A DNA stretch of 64,000 nt from positions 59,073,346-59,137,345 of the forward strand of contig OZ024902.1 of assembly GCA_964017125.1 (NCBI GenBank), read 5' to 3'. The notes beneath the pieces are model-generated. The model was not told where the DNA came from, made no database searches, and saw nothing but the letters and a program-made list of their open reading frames with translations. Made by a program: the position numbers and the translations under genes. Shown piece after piece: positions 1-11,507 of the stretch; the first letter of the stretch is position 1, and every line of letters starts with the position of its first letter. This DNA comes from Flabesymbios commensalis (lineage: Eukaryota; Annelida; Polychaeta; Terebellida; Flabelligeridae).

Positions 1-384
1 TCCAGCAATTTACCAGCACACACAAATTATATAAAAATTGTTTCACGTCTCATGTTTGTTATGCTGCCAGACATGCCGGAAACCCCTCCCCCCCCCCCAG
101 GAAAAATATAAAATAACAAATTGAGGGATGAACGAGCGGTGGATAAACACAGATATCGCTACAGGTGCGATTGCTGGCCATGCGACGAACATGGATGGGC
201 GGCCAATCGCGTCTATTGAAAAGTCACATTGTGATTGTATCTGATCGATTTTCAATTCTGCTGCGGGGCCGTCGCAATGCAATATGTCGCGCACCCAAAT
301 ACGTTAATGGAAAGACAGCCTTATAAGGCTTTGAACTGTGCTGTATCTCCGGTACACCTCTCACGCGCTCTACAGCGGAAGACG

Positions 385-675
385 TCGTCAAGCTAATTAC
401 GATCTTCTGGTCGACAGCTGGTTGTGCTGCGTACCAGGAGGCGTGTTGGGGACAGATCCGTCGATGCTGCTACTCCCAGAGTTTGGAATGACTTGTCGAC
501 ATCAAGCAAACTCTATGCCACTTTCAGTGTTTTCAAGCATGACTTGAAAACGTATTTATTCCTGGAGCACTTTGGGAACTATAATAGGCCTACACGAGTT
601 TCTAATTTTTTTAATTTGTGTGTGAAGCACATAGAAACAATTATGTATGTTGCGCTATATAAGAATGTGAAATAA
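385..675 (+). mobile_element. CR1/L2-type LINE, 3' end of the reverse transcriptase ORF
   Basis: A short plus-strand reading frame gives a peptide with RQLVVLRTRR, then DRSVDAATPRVWNDL, then FKHDLKTYLF. This succession is typical of the extreme C-terminus of CR1/L2-clade LINE ORF2 proteins (family knowledge). No upstream RT or endonuclease domain precedes it, so it is a 5'-truncated copy. The reading frame ends at about 675 and an AT-rich tail follows. Upstream (1-384) I see only a C-homopolymer at 87-100 and no gene. Confidence 0.75.
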
Positions 676-2250
676 AATTACCAATAATAGTATTGATTTT
701 TACATCAATTATAAAAGCAATTTTCAAACACTTGAAAATGTACCGGTACTTAGATGCCTAGACTTAAAACACGATCGTTGGCAAAATTCCTGATACATAA
801 CTACACATAACCTATTTACACATATAATAGTAATTAGTTGAATGAAGTAATAACGTATCTTCAAAACTGGAACATGTATACATACGTCACTTGGTTTACC
901 CTGAGAGCATAGGCCCACCCATATTTAGCATGGCATATTGCCTGTGTGTGCAGAGCTCTACACCCTACACACTGATGTTGGCTGGTGGATTTGTTTGTCA
1001 TTTACTTCAGCATGATCTGATGCTCCAAATCTTTATTGTATGGCAGGTAATTTGTATGTTTTAGTGGCTTATAGGCAGCTAATAATCTCCGATTTTGAGT
1101 GAAGTGTACTCAGTCAAAAATGGTAGTCTGATTGGTACACTGATAAACATTGTAAACAATTGTAGATATATTTTTACAACATTGTAGAAAGTTGTGAACC
1201 GCTCACGATGCTGTCACATTACACTGTATGTCTATGACAGTAGAATGAATGTTTTCTCCAATTTATAATACTACATGTCATTAATCAACTAATCCATGTT
1301 AAAATGTTTTTAATCAGTCAAATATATATTTATATTATTTCCTAATATACATTTCAGCCATGGAAATCATACCACATTCAGGTGGTTAAATACTTATATC
1401 ATATTTTGTATGATAGCAGGTGAGATTTGGAGTTATTCTAAACATTAATTAGCATTGTTTGTTTCAGGTGGTTAAATACCGTATCATATTTTGTATGATA
1501 GCAGGTAAGATTTTATTCTAAGAATTAATTAGTTAATTATTATTGTTTGGTTTACATTATTTAATTCAAGTCTTTGATAATGCGGTATTCAATTACACTT
1601 ACTTCACAGTTAAATAAGCTTGTCTTTTCTTCTTCTTTTTCATTCATAAGAGTGATTACATAATGACTATAAATGCATCACTACTAATCATGCTACATTG
1701 TGTGTAGATTAATCGGATTAGAGTTAATCATATTGAGAAAAAACTTTTTGTGTTATGTTTGATTTGACTTTTCTCATTTGTGTGCAATATGAAGCCAATC
1801 TTCACGCACTAGTGATATTTGTTTCGTTCATCCCATTTTTCTTCAGTGACCTCATATAAGAAGCTACTATCGTAAAAATAAAAATTGTACTTGAAACTGG
1901 CCATTATTTATAATTATGTTTGGATCTCGACACTTTCATTATTGTATATTCCTAATTTTAGGGTTTTTTATTCTCCCAGAGTTTTTGTCCAATCGACTTC
2001 AAACCTTGGCACAAGGTATTGAGGTTTTATGCTATTCAACTTTTTTTTAAGAATTCACAGTTGTTCTTCCGGATTTATTCAGGATTTTCTGAATCACTAT
2101 GTTGATCGATGTCGGTTCAATGATGTCCATGTCGGGTGAAGCCTCATTCATTGGATTCATGACCAGTCAATAGGAGCCTTTTGTCATAGGTTACTCCATA
2201 CCGACACCCTTTGAGCACCCCTACATATAATAATTCAAACATATTTATTC
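676..2250. other. AT-rich intergenic DNA, no gene seen
   Basis: Only short reading frames without protein-like composition occur here. The one clear structure is the 86-bp direct duplication at 1379-1560, listed separately. Confidence 0.5.
1379..1560. repeat. 86-bp tandem duplication
   Basis: A segment starting CAGGTGGTTAAATAC and continuing through ATCATATTTTGTATGATAGC occurs at 1379 and again at 1465, about 86 bases apart, with small differences. Each unit holds the short palindrome ATCATATTTTGTATGAT. No coding potential is seen. Confidence 0.7.
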
Positions 2251-2254
2251 AGTA

Positions 2255-2320
2255 ATGTTTCAATGCCGGGCCAGCGTTGCAGACAGTGGCCCAGTATTAA
2301 GCCAGTGTTGTGTTTTTGGT
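2255..2320. mobile_element. Degenerate CCCAGCAAACAC-family MITE remnant
   Basis: The segment carries the family core (GGGCCAGCGTTGCAGAC) and a degraded right arm (AGCCAGTGTTGTGTTTTT) of the short palindromic MITE that recurs across the window, for example at 12887 and 55094. The left terminus is missing or unrecognisable. Confidence 0.45.
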
Positions 2321-2377
2321 ATGGACAGTAGAAATCTTTTAAATGCTACATTGGACAATTCAAAATGGCTGCCCAAA

Positions 2378-2520
2378 ACCCATAAACAAAGTTACAATCA
2401 ATCTGTCATAATAAAAATAACCCAACAAAATTTAAGATGGTCGCCAAAAAACTCACAATACTTAGTTCAAACATTATTGTTACTTGAAAAGTCACAATTC
2501 CCTTCTAGTTTGATATTGTT
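2378..2520 (+). repeat. Dispersed repeat, inverted copy at 63783-63920
   Basis: The stretch with AATCAATCTGTCATAATAAA, CCCAACAAAATTTAAGATGG and ACTTGAAAAGTCACAATTC matches the reverse complement of 63783-63920 with modest divergence. The two copies lie at opposite ends of the window in opposite orientations. No terminal repeats or coding capacity were recognised. Confidence 0.75.
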
Positions 2521-2939
2521 TCTTGTATTTAAGTTTGATGCATATGTGATCTACACATACTATGCAGGTGATCTGCAAAGTACATGACACAGTAGCATCT
2601 ACAACATGGTGCACAATCTTTTTCAAACTCTGAATTTTCCTACTTAGGGGTTAAAGTGAATATATAATAAAATCACATTTCTGTCACTAACCACTATACC
2701 GTAGAAGATGGCTAGCCTGGATATAGGCTACTCAACTTTTAAATGAATTCAGTTTATGCATTGAAAAAAAAACAAATATTTCACACATCTTGCAAAAAGA
2801 AAACAATGATACTCAAAACTGGTAACAAATGCAAGCCCCCACCGGATTCTGAATCTGCAATTGGTTGTGCCTGGACATGAGATACACCTCTTGTAAAAGT
2901 TGTATGCACATCTGGTAATTATTTTGTAAGAAGTAGTGT

Positions 2940-2997
2940 CTGACTTAATATGGCCATAAGATGTGAACATATCCATAGACTAGAATTGCGGAATTTG
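2940..2997 (+). repeat. Fragment of the fold-back element found whole at 15017-15370
   Basis: TTAATATGGCCATAAGATGTGAAC followed by CATAGACTAGAATTGC resembles the left half of the fold-back repeat near 15070-15115, at roughly 80% by eye. Only about 55 bases are shared. From here to 3790 the DNA is AT-rich and I see no gene. Confidence 0.5.
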
Positions 2998-3941
2998 GAA
3001 AAACAATTGAAAGTGATTAGCAAATGGAACAACCAACGATATGCACCAAGATGAGGACAATAAAGCATCAGGTCCTCGACAGCAAATGCAAAGATTACAG
3101 TTGTGGAAGGAACAATTAATGCGCATTCAGAAATGTCAAAAATTAGGTTTTAACAAGGTTTTTCATGTTTGCTACCTATAACAAGCCAAATTCACTCATG
3201 GATAGAACGAGAAATAGAAGAGGGCAAAGCTCCTGCACGTTAGCATAGAGATCTCACTATCAACCTTGCGCGAGCCATAATTAATCAATATAATATAGCA
3301 AATCAGTTAATCGTCACATCAGCATAGAAACAACAAAACAATCAAGCTGAAATTGATTATCTACCTTGCAGTAAAAACATCACAGCGGTACCCCAACGCA
3401 AAACTAGTTGTCTTCACTCCAGAGACATATGTTTTGGTTCTAGTTGTGGTTTAAAATACTACATTAGGCATAGCAAAATGTAATCAACAGTATCAACAGT
3501 ACCGGTATAGGGAAGCTGAACAAACTACACACAAAACATTGAACTGTCTGTGTGTACTGAAGAGTCACATAAACATCAGGAATAGAGCTATGGAAATGTC
3601 ACCAAATGGCAATAGATTCCTATTTAAGTCTAATTAGCGTGTATTTTTAGAACGCATTCTATAACTTCCCGCTCGTGACATGCAATCAAAACATTTGTTG
3701 ACGGCTACTATATGGGAATAATTAGTCGTAGGTATAGGGGCTTATAGATGAGAGACACTATGGCCCGATCCTAAATACTTTTTGGAGGGAGACTTTTTTG
3801 ATCACCGACACCACCCACGGCTCTCCGATTCTTGGACGTGTCACCGACCCTCAGGTAAGAGAGGTGAGTCTATATATATTTCTACCTCCTCCACAATCTG
3901 ATAATCACGCCTCCGTGTTGGGAGCGAATCGTCCCCTTCTG

Positions 3942-4145
3942 GACGTGGCGCAATGGATAGAGCGCCTGACTGCCTCGCCAGTCATGCATGCGTCCCAGTT
4001 TCGAACCCCGCTGTTAATGTGTGGGGTTTTCGGAGAAACATCATTGTTTCTCCCTTCTCAATGTGACTAGGCGTTATTAATCCAGTTGCCAGCACCATCA
4101 TTCATGTAGTGGACCGGGATTTTCTTTTAAGTCCGAGGTTTTTTT
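3942..4145 (+). mobile_element. tRNA-derived SINE, tRNA-Arg-like head
   Basis: TGGCGCAATGGATAGAGCGC matches an A box and D arm in the style of tRNA-Arg. GACTGCCTCGCCAGTC can fold as an anticodon arm, and CAGTTTCGAACCCCG is a B box and T arm. The acceptor stem does not pair, so this is not a functional tRNA gene. Downstream is a GAAACA...TTGTTTCTCCC module that is also present in the two-headed SINEs at 16295 and 30943, which links the families. The 3' boundary near 4145 is approximate. Confidence 0.65.
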
Positions 4146-4199
4146 TGTTGATTTGTGTTCATATGCATATTTCAAGCATTCTCAGCTTTGTTGGCGTTG

Positions 4200-5480
4200 C
4201 GCCAAATTTGGGATTTTTTTTATAATTTAATTTGCATGATACACCCTGATTAACATGCCTACCCATTTTATAATATAACTTTTAAACAAATTGGCATAGC
4301 AACAAGTGTAATACCATTTTTTCGACTAACTTCAACATGAGGAAGTGATTTCTGACGTTATATTAACAATTGAAGGTCAAGGTCAACTGAAAATGTCAAG
4401 GTGAAAGCTGAAATATTGCCAAAATATTACTTTATACATGTTTATATGTCACATGTGTTAATTGTACAGATTTTTTTTTCATTCCGTGCCCTTTAAGACA
4501 TGTATGGATCTTTATAAACATTATTAGATATATATTGATAAACATTATTAGATATATGCGACCTCAATAAGCTAATTTGCTTATTAACATACATACCCAT
4601 TTATAATATAATTTTTTAATAAATTGGTGTAGAAACAAGTTAAATGCCATTTTTTGAATAACTTTAACCCGAGGAAGTGATTTCTGTCGTTATTTTTACA
4701 ATTCAAGGTCAAGGTCAACTGAAAATTTCAGGGTCAAGCTGGAATATCGCCAAAATATTACTTTATGCATGTTCACTTGCCACATATGTGTTAATTGTAC
4801 AGGAACTGTTTCAATCCGTGCCCTTTTAAACATGTGTGGATCTTTATAAACATTACTGGATATATGCCAGCTTGGGGGGAGTTTAGTTAAGCTTATTTGC
4901 AAAGTTTACCTAATTAACGTAAATGACCATTATAATAGGATGGAACAACGTTATTATTAAAAACATGTTAGTTGTAATTATATGTATATGTAGAGCACAT
5001 TTTAAGTTCATGACCTAATTTGCATACTTTACGCTAATTATCATAATTAGCAATTCCGATGATAGGGCTACATCTTTTTATCAAATATGCTCGAAAACAT
5101 TTGTATCAACACTTTTTCGAACACCTTTGACACGAGGGAGTGGTTTCTGGTTATGTTTGCAATTAGTTCAATTTTAACATAAACGATCCAGGTCAAGAGC
5201 TGATTAACATATTTTTTCTAATTAACATAATTGGTTCTTTGAATCAAATAAGAGAGAATAACGGTTTATCTATTGGATCTAGAATCATCCGTAATACTAA
5301 ATAACTTCCAAGAAATCCATTCCTGATGTTATTTTCACAATTTGATGTCAAGGTCAATTCATTACTACATTAACAGCGTAGGCACGTCTAGTTATCACCA
5401 TTTTGTTAAATATGTAAAGTAGTATAATAGTCACATAAAAATTTAAAGCTGCGTAACTACCCCTTTAATTAGGTAAAGGG
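4200..5480. repeat. Degenerate tandem repeat of about 340 bp with TCAAGGTCA words
   Basis: Successive units share AATAACTTTAACnnGAGGAAGTGATTTCTG, a TTCAAGGTCAAGGTCAACTG block, TGTGTTAATTGTACAG, a CCGTGCCCTTT segment and CTTTATAAACATTA. Unit starts fall near 4230, 4575 and 4910, with a decayed fourth. Spacers are rich in ATTAACATAATTAGC-like words. Inverted relatives lie at 10160-10280 and 11508-11965. No coding capacity is seen. Confidence 0.7.
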
Positions 5481-5639
5481 AAATCTCATATATGAGTCGT
5501 GCGGGTGAATGACCTTGTATGACAAAATTAAAACACATTATATATTATTTTTTTTTGCATTTCATGATAGTACAATATCTGTAGTCTGTTGCTGAGAAGC
5601 TGCAAGTCAATTCGCTCGAAGTGGAGCTCAAGAGATGCT

Positions 5640-6760
5640 TTTTCTGAGCCTGGTGCTTTTAGGGTCACGTACGTTATGCTTACATAATTCTCGTTTGAAA
5701 TGGGGGATATAATAGCTAAGCTGGTGATATTGATGTGAAGAGATGTTCTGATACAAGGGTGATATGTTTAAACAAACAGGGTCGACAGAACGAGATATCA
5801 AGGGGAGAAGCATACCTTTGACACCTCCACCCCAACTGTAATCAAATGCGGGACGTAAACTTTTTTTTGACATGGATACTATGATACGTTTGATATATTG
5901 TTGGTTTTCATATGATAATATTGCCAGTAGTGAGCTGATCTGGGCGACCACACGTGAAGATGGAAGCATGTTACTGAATAGAACAGGGAATGTATTGTAG
6001 GATGTGATGTTCGACAAGTCACGTACGTGATTCTTCTCAGTACTGTTGACATGATTATGAGCGTCAGTATCAGAGCTATGCATAAGTGACTGGAAATGTC
6101 AATAATCACATACGTTGCTAGCAGTCAAAGATCACGTACAAGACTCTTCTGTTATGTGAAATGTCACATATGTTTTTGACCTTCCTGGACTTACCCTTTC
6201 ATAAAAGCAACAATTATCAGGCATAATAAAAATTTACCTGTCATTAGCTTTTTTGTCCTTGAAATGATATATCTACTCTGTACGCCCAACCTTCGATGTA
6301 CCAAGGAGTACTTGAACAAAAAATAAACGTACGTTTTTTCGGTAACGTACGTGATTTGTTGACACCCTCAACGTACCACCTACATATCTCACACATGGCA
6401 GCACGTTTCGATTTGGCAACAAGGCTGCTTCAAAGAGACATTCGCCAAGTAACTTTTGCACACCCATGCATAGCAATTGACTCATGTGAGAAATAGTGAT
6501 GTGTGCTTAAAGATTTTGGTAACGTACTTGATGCTCAAAATGGTTTGCATCTCTTCAGAAACAAATGATTATTGAAAAGCCAATGCCTATATAATAAAGA
6601 TGGCCTTCCATCGAAATAAAACTTAAGACTTCAGAGTACAAGTTTTTATATCTGTTATCTCATTTCAAAGAAATTACACAAAATGACGAGTACTTTCTTG
6701 GGAGATAAAAATATTTGACTGAACGTCACGTACGTTACCTTTGTGTTCAGAACGCATAAA
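5640..6760. repeat. Cluster of CACGTACGT words in degenerate repeats
   Basis: Palindromic CGTACG cores, often as GTCACGTACGTTA or TCACGTACGTGA, recur at about 5664, 6010, 6130, 6324, 6343, 6520 and 6727, with intervening AT-rich DNA. The long minus-strand reading frame at 5628-6083 has no recognisable protein character and is probably fortuitous. Confidence 0.5.
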
Positions 6761-7337
6761 AACCATGTAAAAAGCAGTAGATTACCCCCATTGGAATCCT
6801 AAATTATACTCGATCATTATTGCACATAATTTAATGAAAAACAGCTAAGTATGCGGTAAACAGAGTCCTTTATTCATCCTCTCAAAAATATGATGTCTGG
6901 CGATGTAACGTTTGACATGGGGAAAAACGCACTTGTCATGTACATAATTTAACAACAAAGTCACAAAGAATGAGCCAATATATGACATTTTTTCTGAAAA
7001 GTACTCTCCATAGTTTCTATTTCATACCCACCAAATATTACGGTGGTTAAATAAATATAAATATCGATAGAATGTGTTCAAACACGACAACCCTCAGAAT
7101 CAGCCACTGACCTAGCTTAGTGTGACTAGACCTATATATAATCTTTAACTAAGTTCGTTAAGTACGTCTATATATAAAACTCACCATATAGCATCCTAAA
7201 CTATGCGCTAATATTGAGATAATTATATTATATGGTAATACACATATTTCACCATACCTAGCATACCCAACTCTTATGAGAACTATCACAGAACATATGT
7301 GGTCAAGATTAACAAGTAATGGTAAAACAATGTCAAT
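6761..7337. other. AT-rich intergenic DNA, no gene seen
   Basis: There is no long reading frame, tRNA-like fold or repeat boundary that I can support between the CGTACGT cluster and the TTAA-flanked MITE. Confidence 0.5.
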
Positions 7338-7341
7338 TTAA

Positions 7342-8016
7342 AGGGGCCCCTTGGGATGAGACATTTTCAATGTTGTCAATTTTGAAAATTTAACTTATAT
7401 GAAGCTATATAGCCTACTCATCTGAACTAAAAATACAAAAAAGTCAAAAAACAATTTTAAAGCACCGAAAAAGAGTGAAATAGTTATATTTCCTGGTCGT
7501 ATATTGCCATGTAAACAAAACAAGTCAGCAATATACAGCACTTCACACCACATATTCCCACGTTTTGGCCGAGGAGATCAAAGCAATCGCCGCTAATTGG
7601 TGTCTGATTGGTGTCTTATAGTCAGGACATGAGGTGATACACCTGCAACACTGATTGTCTGCCCAACGCTGGGCCGACAGCATCACCAGATCAAAGCAAT
7701 CGCCGCTAATTGGTGTCTGATTGGTGTCTTATAGTCAGGACATGAGGTGATACACCTGCAACACTGATTGTCTGCCCAACGCTGGGCCGACGGCATCAAC
7801 ATGTGGCCCAGTGCTGTAGGAACATTCAATCGTCTTTCAACATGTGTTTAGGTATACAAAAAGTTTGTTTGGGTTTTAAGCGGTTTCATAGAAATATTAA
7901 TAAGAAATATTTTTAAAAATCTAAAAACTCTGAAAAAAATAAAATCATGATCTGAGGGATACACTACTTCACTACAAAACTAAAAACGAAAATTGATGTC
8001 ATCCCAAGGGGCTGCT
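7342..8016 (+). mobile_element. TTAA-flanked MITE, copy 1 (two internal 113-bp units)
   Basis: The terminal inverted repeats start AGGGGCCCCTTGGGATGA on the left and read as AGCAGCCCCTTGGGATGA at the right end. Both ends are flanked directly by TTAA (7338-7341 and 8017-8020). A 113-bp unit beginning GATCAAAGCAATCGCCGC is present twice, at 7576 and 7689. It contains the inverted pair CCCAACGCTGGG. There is no coding capacity. Duplication of TTAA is the hallmark of piggyBac-type transposition (established), so a non-autonomous piggyBac-like element is the inferred class. Confidence 0.85.
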
Positions 8017-8099
8017 TTAAACACATAGTAATAACATCTTGCGAATTAGAAATAACTCTTTGACCAATATAAAGACATAGATTACAATACTCTAATTCA

Positions 8100-9370
8100 G
8101 AAAAAATGAACAAGTGATTGTAGTTGATGGTTTTCTCAATTTAGGTTTTTGTCAAGTTGTTTTGCTACAACCTGACATTATGCTGTCATATTCTGACATT
8201 AAAACTCTATAATCTGAATCTATATAGTGTCATACGATGATATTATTGTATCATTATCTGGAATAACTGCATCGTGGTATTGAAGGGTCATATTGTCACA
8301 TTGCAGTCATTGGGGATATAAAAAGGGGTATGCCATTACGCCGTATTGTGATAATATAATGTCAATATCACAACAATTAACAAAATATATGTGATATCAT
8401 AATTTCTATAATTGTAAACTATCTCATTGAGTCGATGTATTCTATCCTTGTAGTATAATTATATTTAGAACTTCATATATATTGAGATTATGCTGTAATG
8501 TCCTGACACCATGACGTCCTATTCTCTCAACTCAGTGCCATGTACTACTACTGGCTTGATAACCTAAATGTCATTATGTGTTAACATTAAAATGTCTTTT
8601 AGTGCAGTAAAAAAAGTAACATTGAATTAGAATAGCGATATAATTATGAATATAAAAATACAATGTCGACACCTTTCACAATAGTGTCATTCATAGTCAA
8701 TACTGATATTATAATGACATGGTCAGACATTGTTAAGTTTTTAATCCAGACACGATACTGTGATATTCTGATACTATTGTGGTGGGTTCTATCATGTGAA
8801 TGTCACTTTTCATTTGATTATGTCACATCCAGACCAGAAACTATCCTTATTATGTCATATTCAGACACTAATAAAGCCATATTCTTACATTATAATATAT
8901 CATCATGATATACAACTCTTATATTCTAACGCAACATTGTCTTATTTTGTAAACATAATTATGGACATATTCATGTTTTTCGGAAACATAATATAATAAA
9001 CCTATATAACGCCATTTAAAAAAAATGATTCGCCATGTTTTGACATTATGGTCTCACCACCTGTCGCAAAGCGGCATATCCTGATATAGGATTGTCATTG
9101 ATTCCACATTGCGATTTTGCAATACAATACAAAATATCATATTTCGTCGGTATGATGATATATTCTGACATCTGACTGAATTGGTTACGAACGTGTTAAA
9201 TCTCGAGATATTATTATATATATGTACATCTTCCGAAACATACTAATAGTAGACCTATTATATTATGACATTATTACACTGATATATATTGCGAGTATAG
9301 TGTAATTTTTCGATATTATAATATGATATATTGAGATAATTTGCAAAATCGCGTAATTACTCTGTATTGG
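8100..9370. repeat. AT-rich degenerate repeats around ATTATGTCATATTCTGACATTA-like words
   Basis: Words such as TGTCATATTCTGACATTA, GTCATATTCAGACAC and TTTTGACATTATGG recur irregularly across the stretch, interleaved with ATAATATGATAT. This reads as an old, decayed simple-repeat array. The reading frames at 8663-8996 are composed of it and are not credible genes. Confidence 0.45.
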
Positions 9371-9384
9371 CGTTGGAATCTTAA

Positions 9385-9935
9385 CCCTTGTACTACGAGG
9401 CCCATACATAGACGATTTGAAGCCAGTTCAAAACAAAATTAAATGACTTTGAAATCAAAAAAATAGTTTGTGGAAAATGATCATTTCGTAAAAAAAATTG
9501 AATCTGAATCTGAGATGTCTGTTTTTAAATAAATATGGGGACTTTTCGTCAATGAAGCGGGCAATTGCGTTTGCAATTCCAGTTTCAATTGACGACAAAT
9601 AGAAACAAACAATTCAGCAGCAGAAGGGTTAGATATCGGGATTACAGTCATGGGCGTAATGATTTAGCAAACCCTACATATCATCATACCTGCACTCGTG
9701 AATATTATTTAACCTTTTCACTACCATACATGACGGAAATTTCCGTCGTCATTCGTCAATGAACGTAACCATAAAATGACACAAATTTTCGTCAAATATA
9801 TACTACATTCATGTATTTTTCGTCATTTGAAGCTGGAAATTGAGTTAGCAATTCCAGCTTCAAATGACGAAAAATAGAACTCCCACACCAGTATATCTGT
9901 ATCCTGGCATGCACCCCGGCCTGGAAGTCAAAGGG
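9385..9935. mobile_element. TTAA-flanked CCCTT MITE, long copy with hairpins
   Basis: TTAA at 9381-9384 is followed by CCCTTGTACTACGAGGCCC. At the right end GGCCTGGAAGTCAAAGGG is followed by TTAA at 9936-9939. The interior carries two copies of the GTCATTTGAAGCTGGAA hairpin (9545-9602, decayed; 9814-9876, near-perfect). The shorter relative at 53235-53473 has the same termini and one hairpin. piggyBac-like by its TTAA target and CCCTT ends (inference). Confidence 0.65.
9814..9876. repeat. Near-perfect 63-base hairpin (GTCATTTGAAGCTGGAA family)
   Basis: The left arm TATTTTTCGTCATTTGAAGC continues to GGAAATTG. The right arm is its reverse complement, ending GACGAAAAATA, with a short loop around AGTTAG. 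The same hairpin occurs in opposite orientation at 53261-53324, and decayed relatives lie at 9545-9602 and 33529-33566. Confidence 0.8.
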
Positions 9936-10309
9936 TTAATGACTTGGCTCAATAATACATTGACCTGATAAGTTTACTTTAGAAATAACATCAACATCGT
10001 GCTCTATGTATTTTAATTTAAAAATGAGCTAAATCTGACTTTTCAACATATTAAGATCGATTAATACTAATATATAATATGGTGCAAATATAATAATGAA
10101 TGCCTAAATGAACCCGATATGTGTGGCCTTGACAACTAGCGACACGAGTTTATCTATATTTTGACAACATTGGCGATAACTTAACCTTGAACTTGGCATA
10201 TTAAGTTTAAATTGACATCTAATTGCAAAACTAACATGCAAAACAACTTCCTAGTGTCAAACTTATACGAATAAGTGGTATTACACAGGTGTCTGGACCT
10301 ATTTGTTAA

Positions 10310-11097
10310 AGCAGCCCCTTGGGATGACATCAATTTTCGTTTTTAGTTTTGTAGTGAAGTAGTGTATCCTTCAGATCATGATTTTATTTTTTTCAGAGTT
10401 TTTAGATTTTTAAAAATATTTCTTATTAATATTTCTATGAAACCGCTTAAAACCCAAACAAACTTTTTGTATACCTAAACACATGTTGAAAGACGATTGA
10501 TTGTTCCTACAGCACTGGGCCACATGTTGATGCCGTCGGCCCAGCGTTGGGCAGACAATCAGTGTTGCAGGTGTATCACTTCATGTCCTGACTATAAGAC
10601 ACCAATCAGACACCAATTAGCGGCGATTGCTTTGATCTGGTGATGCTGTCGGCCCAGCGTTGGGCAGACAATCAGTGTTGCAGGTGTATCACCTCATGTC
10701 CTGACTATAAGACATCAATCAGACACCAATTAGCGGCGATTGCTTTGATCTGGTGATGCTGTCGGCCCAGCGTTGGGCAGACAATCAGTGTTGCAGGTGT
10801 ATCACCTCATGTCCTGACTATAAGACACCAATCAGACACCAATTAGCGGCGATTGCTTTGATCACCTCGGCCAAAACGTGGGAATATGTGGTGTGAAGTG
10901 CTGTATATTGCTGACTTGTTTTGCTTACATGGCAATATACGACCAGGAAATATAACTATTTCACTCTTTTTCGGTGCTTTAAAATTGTTTTTTGACTTTT
11001 TTGTATTTTTAGTTCAGATGAGTAGGCTATGTAGCTTCATATAAGTTAAATTTTCAAAATTGACAACATTGAAAATGTCTCATCCCAAGGGGCCCCT
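10310..11097 (-). mobile_element. TTAA-flanked MITE, copy 2 (three internal 113-bp units)
   Basis: This is the same family as 7342-8016 in the opposite orientation. TTAA lies at 10306-10309 and 11098-11101. The 113-bp unit is present three times, with unit boundaries at about 10634, 10747 and 10860. The extra unit is nearly identical to its neighbours, which indicates recent unequal exchange or slippage within the element. Confidence 0.85.
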
Positions 11098-11101
11098 TTA
11101 A

Positions 11102-11344
11102 TGTCTAGTTATCTGGCACGGCTAAAATGGCCCGGAGAGCATCAAAAATGAAATGAATCGGGCTTTAGGCCACCTTTGTGCACATATAGGCTAAATTGGG
11201 CCAGGAGAACCTCCTGAGGATGGTGAGATGACTGAGATGACACTGTCCTCCAGACACAGGATTCGAAATTCGAGCCCTGGCGGTCTGAGGCCGAGCACGC
11301 TACCTCTCGGTCACGGAGGCTCCCCACAATACTGACTTTCACAC
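11102..11344 (-). mobile_element. Two-headed SINE, copy lacking the first tRNA-like head
   Basis: Read on the minus strand, this holds the second head (CCGTGACCGAGAGGTAG...GCTCGAATTTCGAATCCTG) and the 3' body ending AAAGCCCGATTCATTTCATT. It stops at the spacer word CGTGTGAAAGTCAG, so the first head is absent. The flank CGGAGAGCATCAAA next to its 3' end equals the flank of the 30943-31240 copy. The two loci therefore descend from the same SINE insertion next to a TTAA MITE. Confidence 0.75.
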
Positions 11345-11501
11345 GACCTGGAAATATAACTATTTCACTCTTTTTCGGTGCTTTAAAATTGTTTTTTGAC
11401 TTTTTTGTTTTTTTAGTTCAGATCAGTAGGCTATATAGCTTCATATAAGTGAAATTTTCAAAATTGACAACATTGAAAATGTCTCATCCCAAGGGGTCCC
11501 T
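11345..11501 (-). mobile_element. Partial TTAA-family MITE (one end only)
   Basis: From GACCTGGAAATATAAC to CATCCCAAGGGGTCCCT followed by TTAA (11502-11505), this repeats the end of the MITE that lies just upstream at 10942-11097, with a few differences. It is separated from that copy by the SINE segment, and its other end is missing. The arrangement suggests recombination between repeat copies. Confidence 0.7.
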
Positions 11502-11507
11502 TTAAAT

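Noticed and set aside
3948-4018. Functional tRNA-Arg gene
   Set aside because: The A and B boxes are present but the acceptor stem does not pair and a SINE body follows, so it is a SINE head.
5628-6083. 151-codon minus-strand frame
   Set aside because: It has no domain, low-complexity AT-driven composition and overlaps the CGTACGT cluster. There is no splice context.
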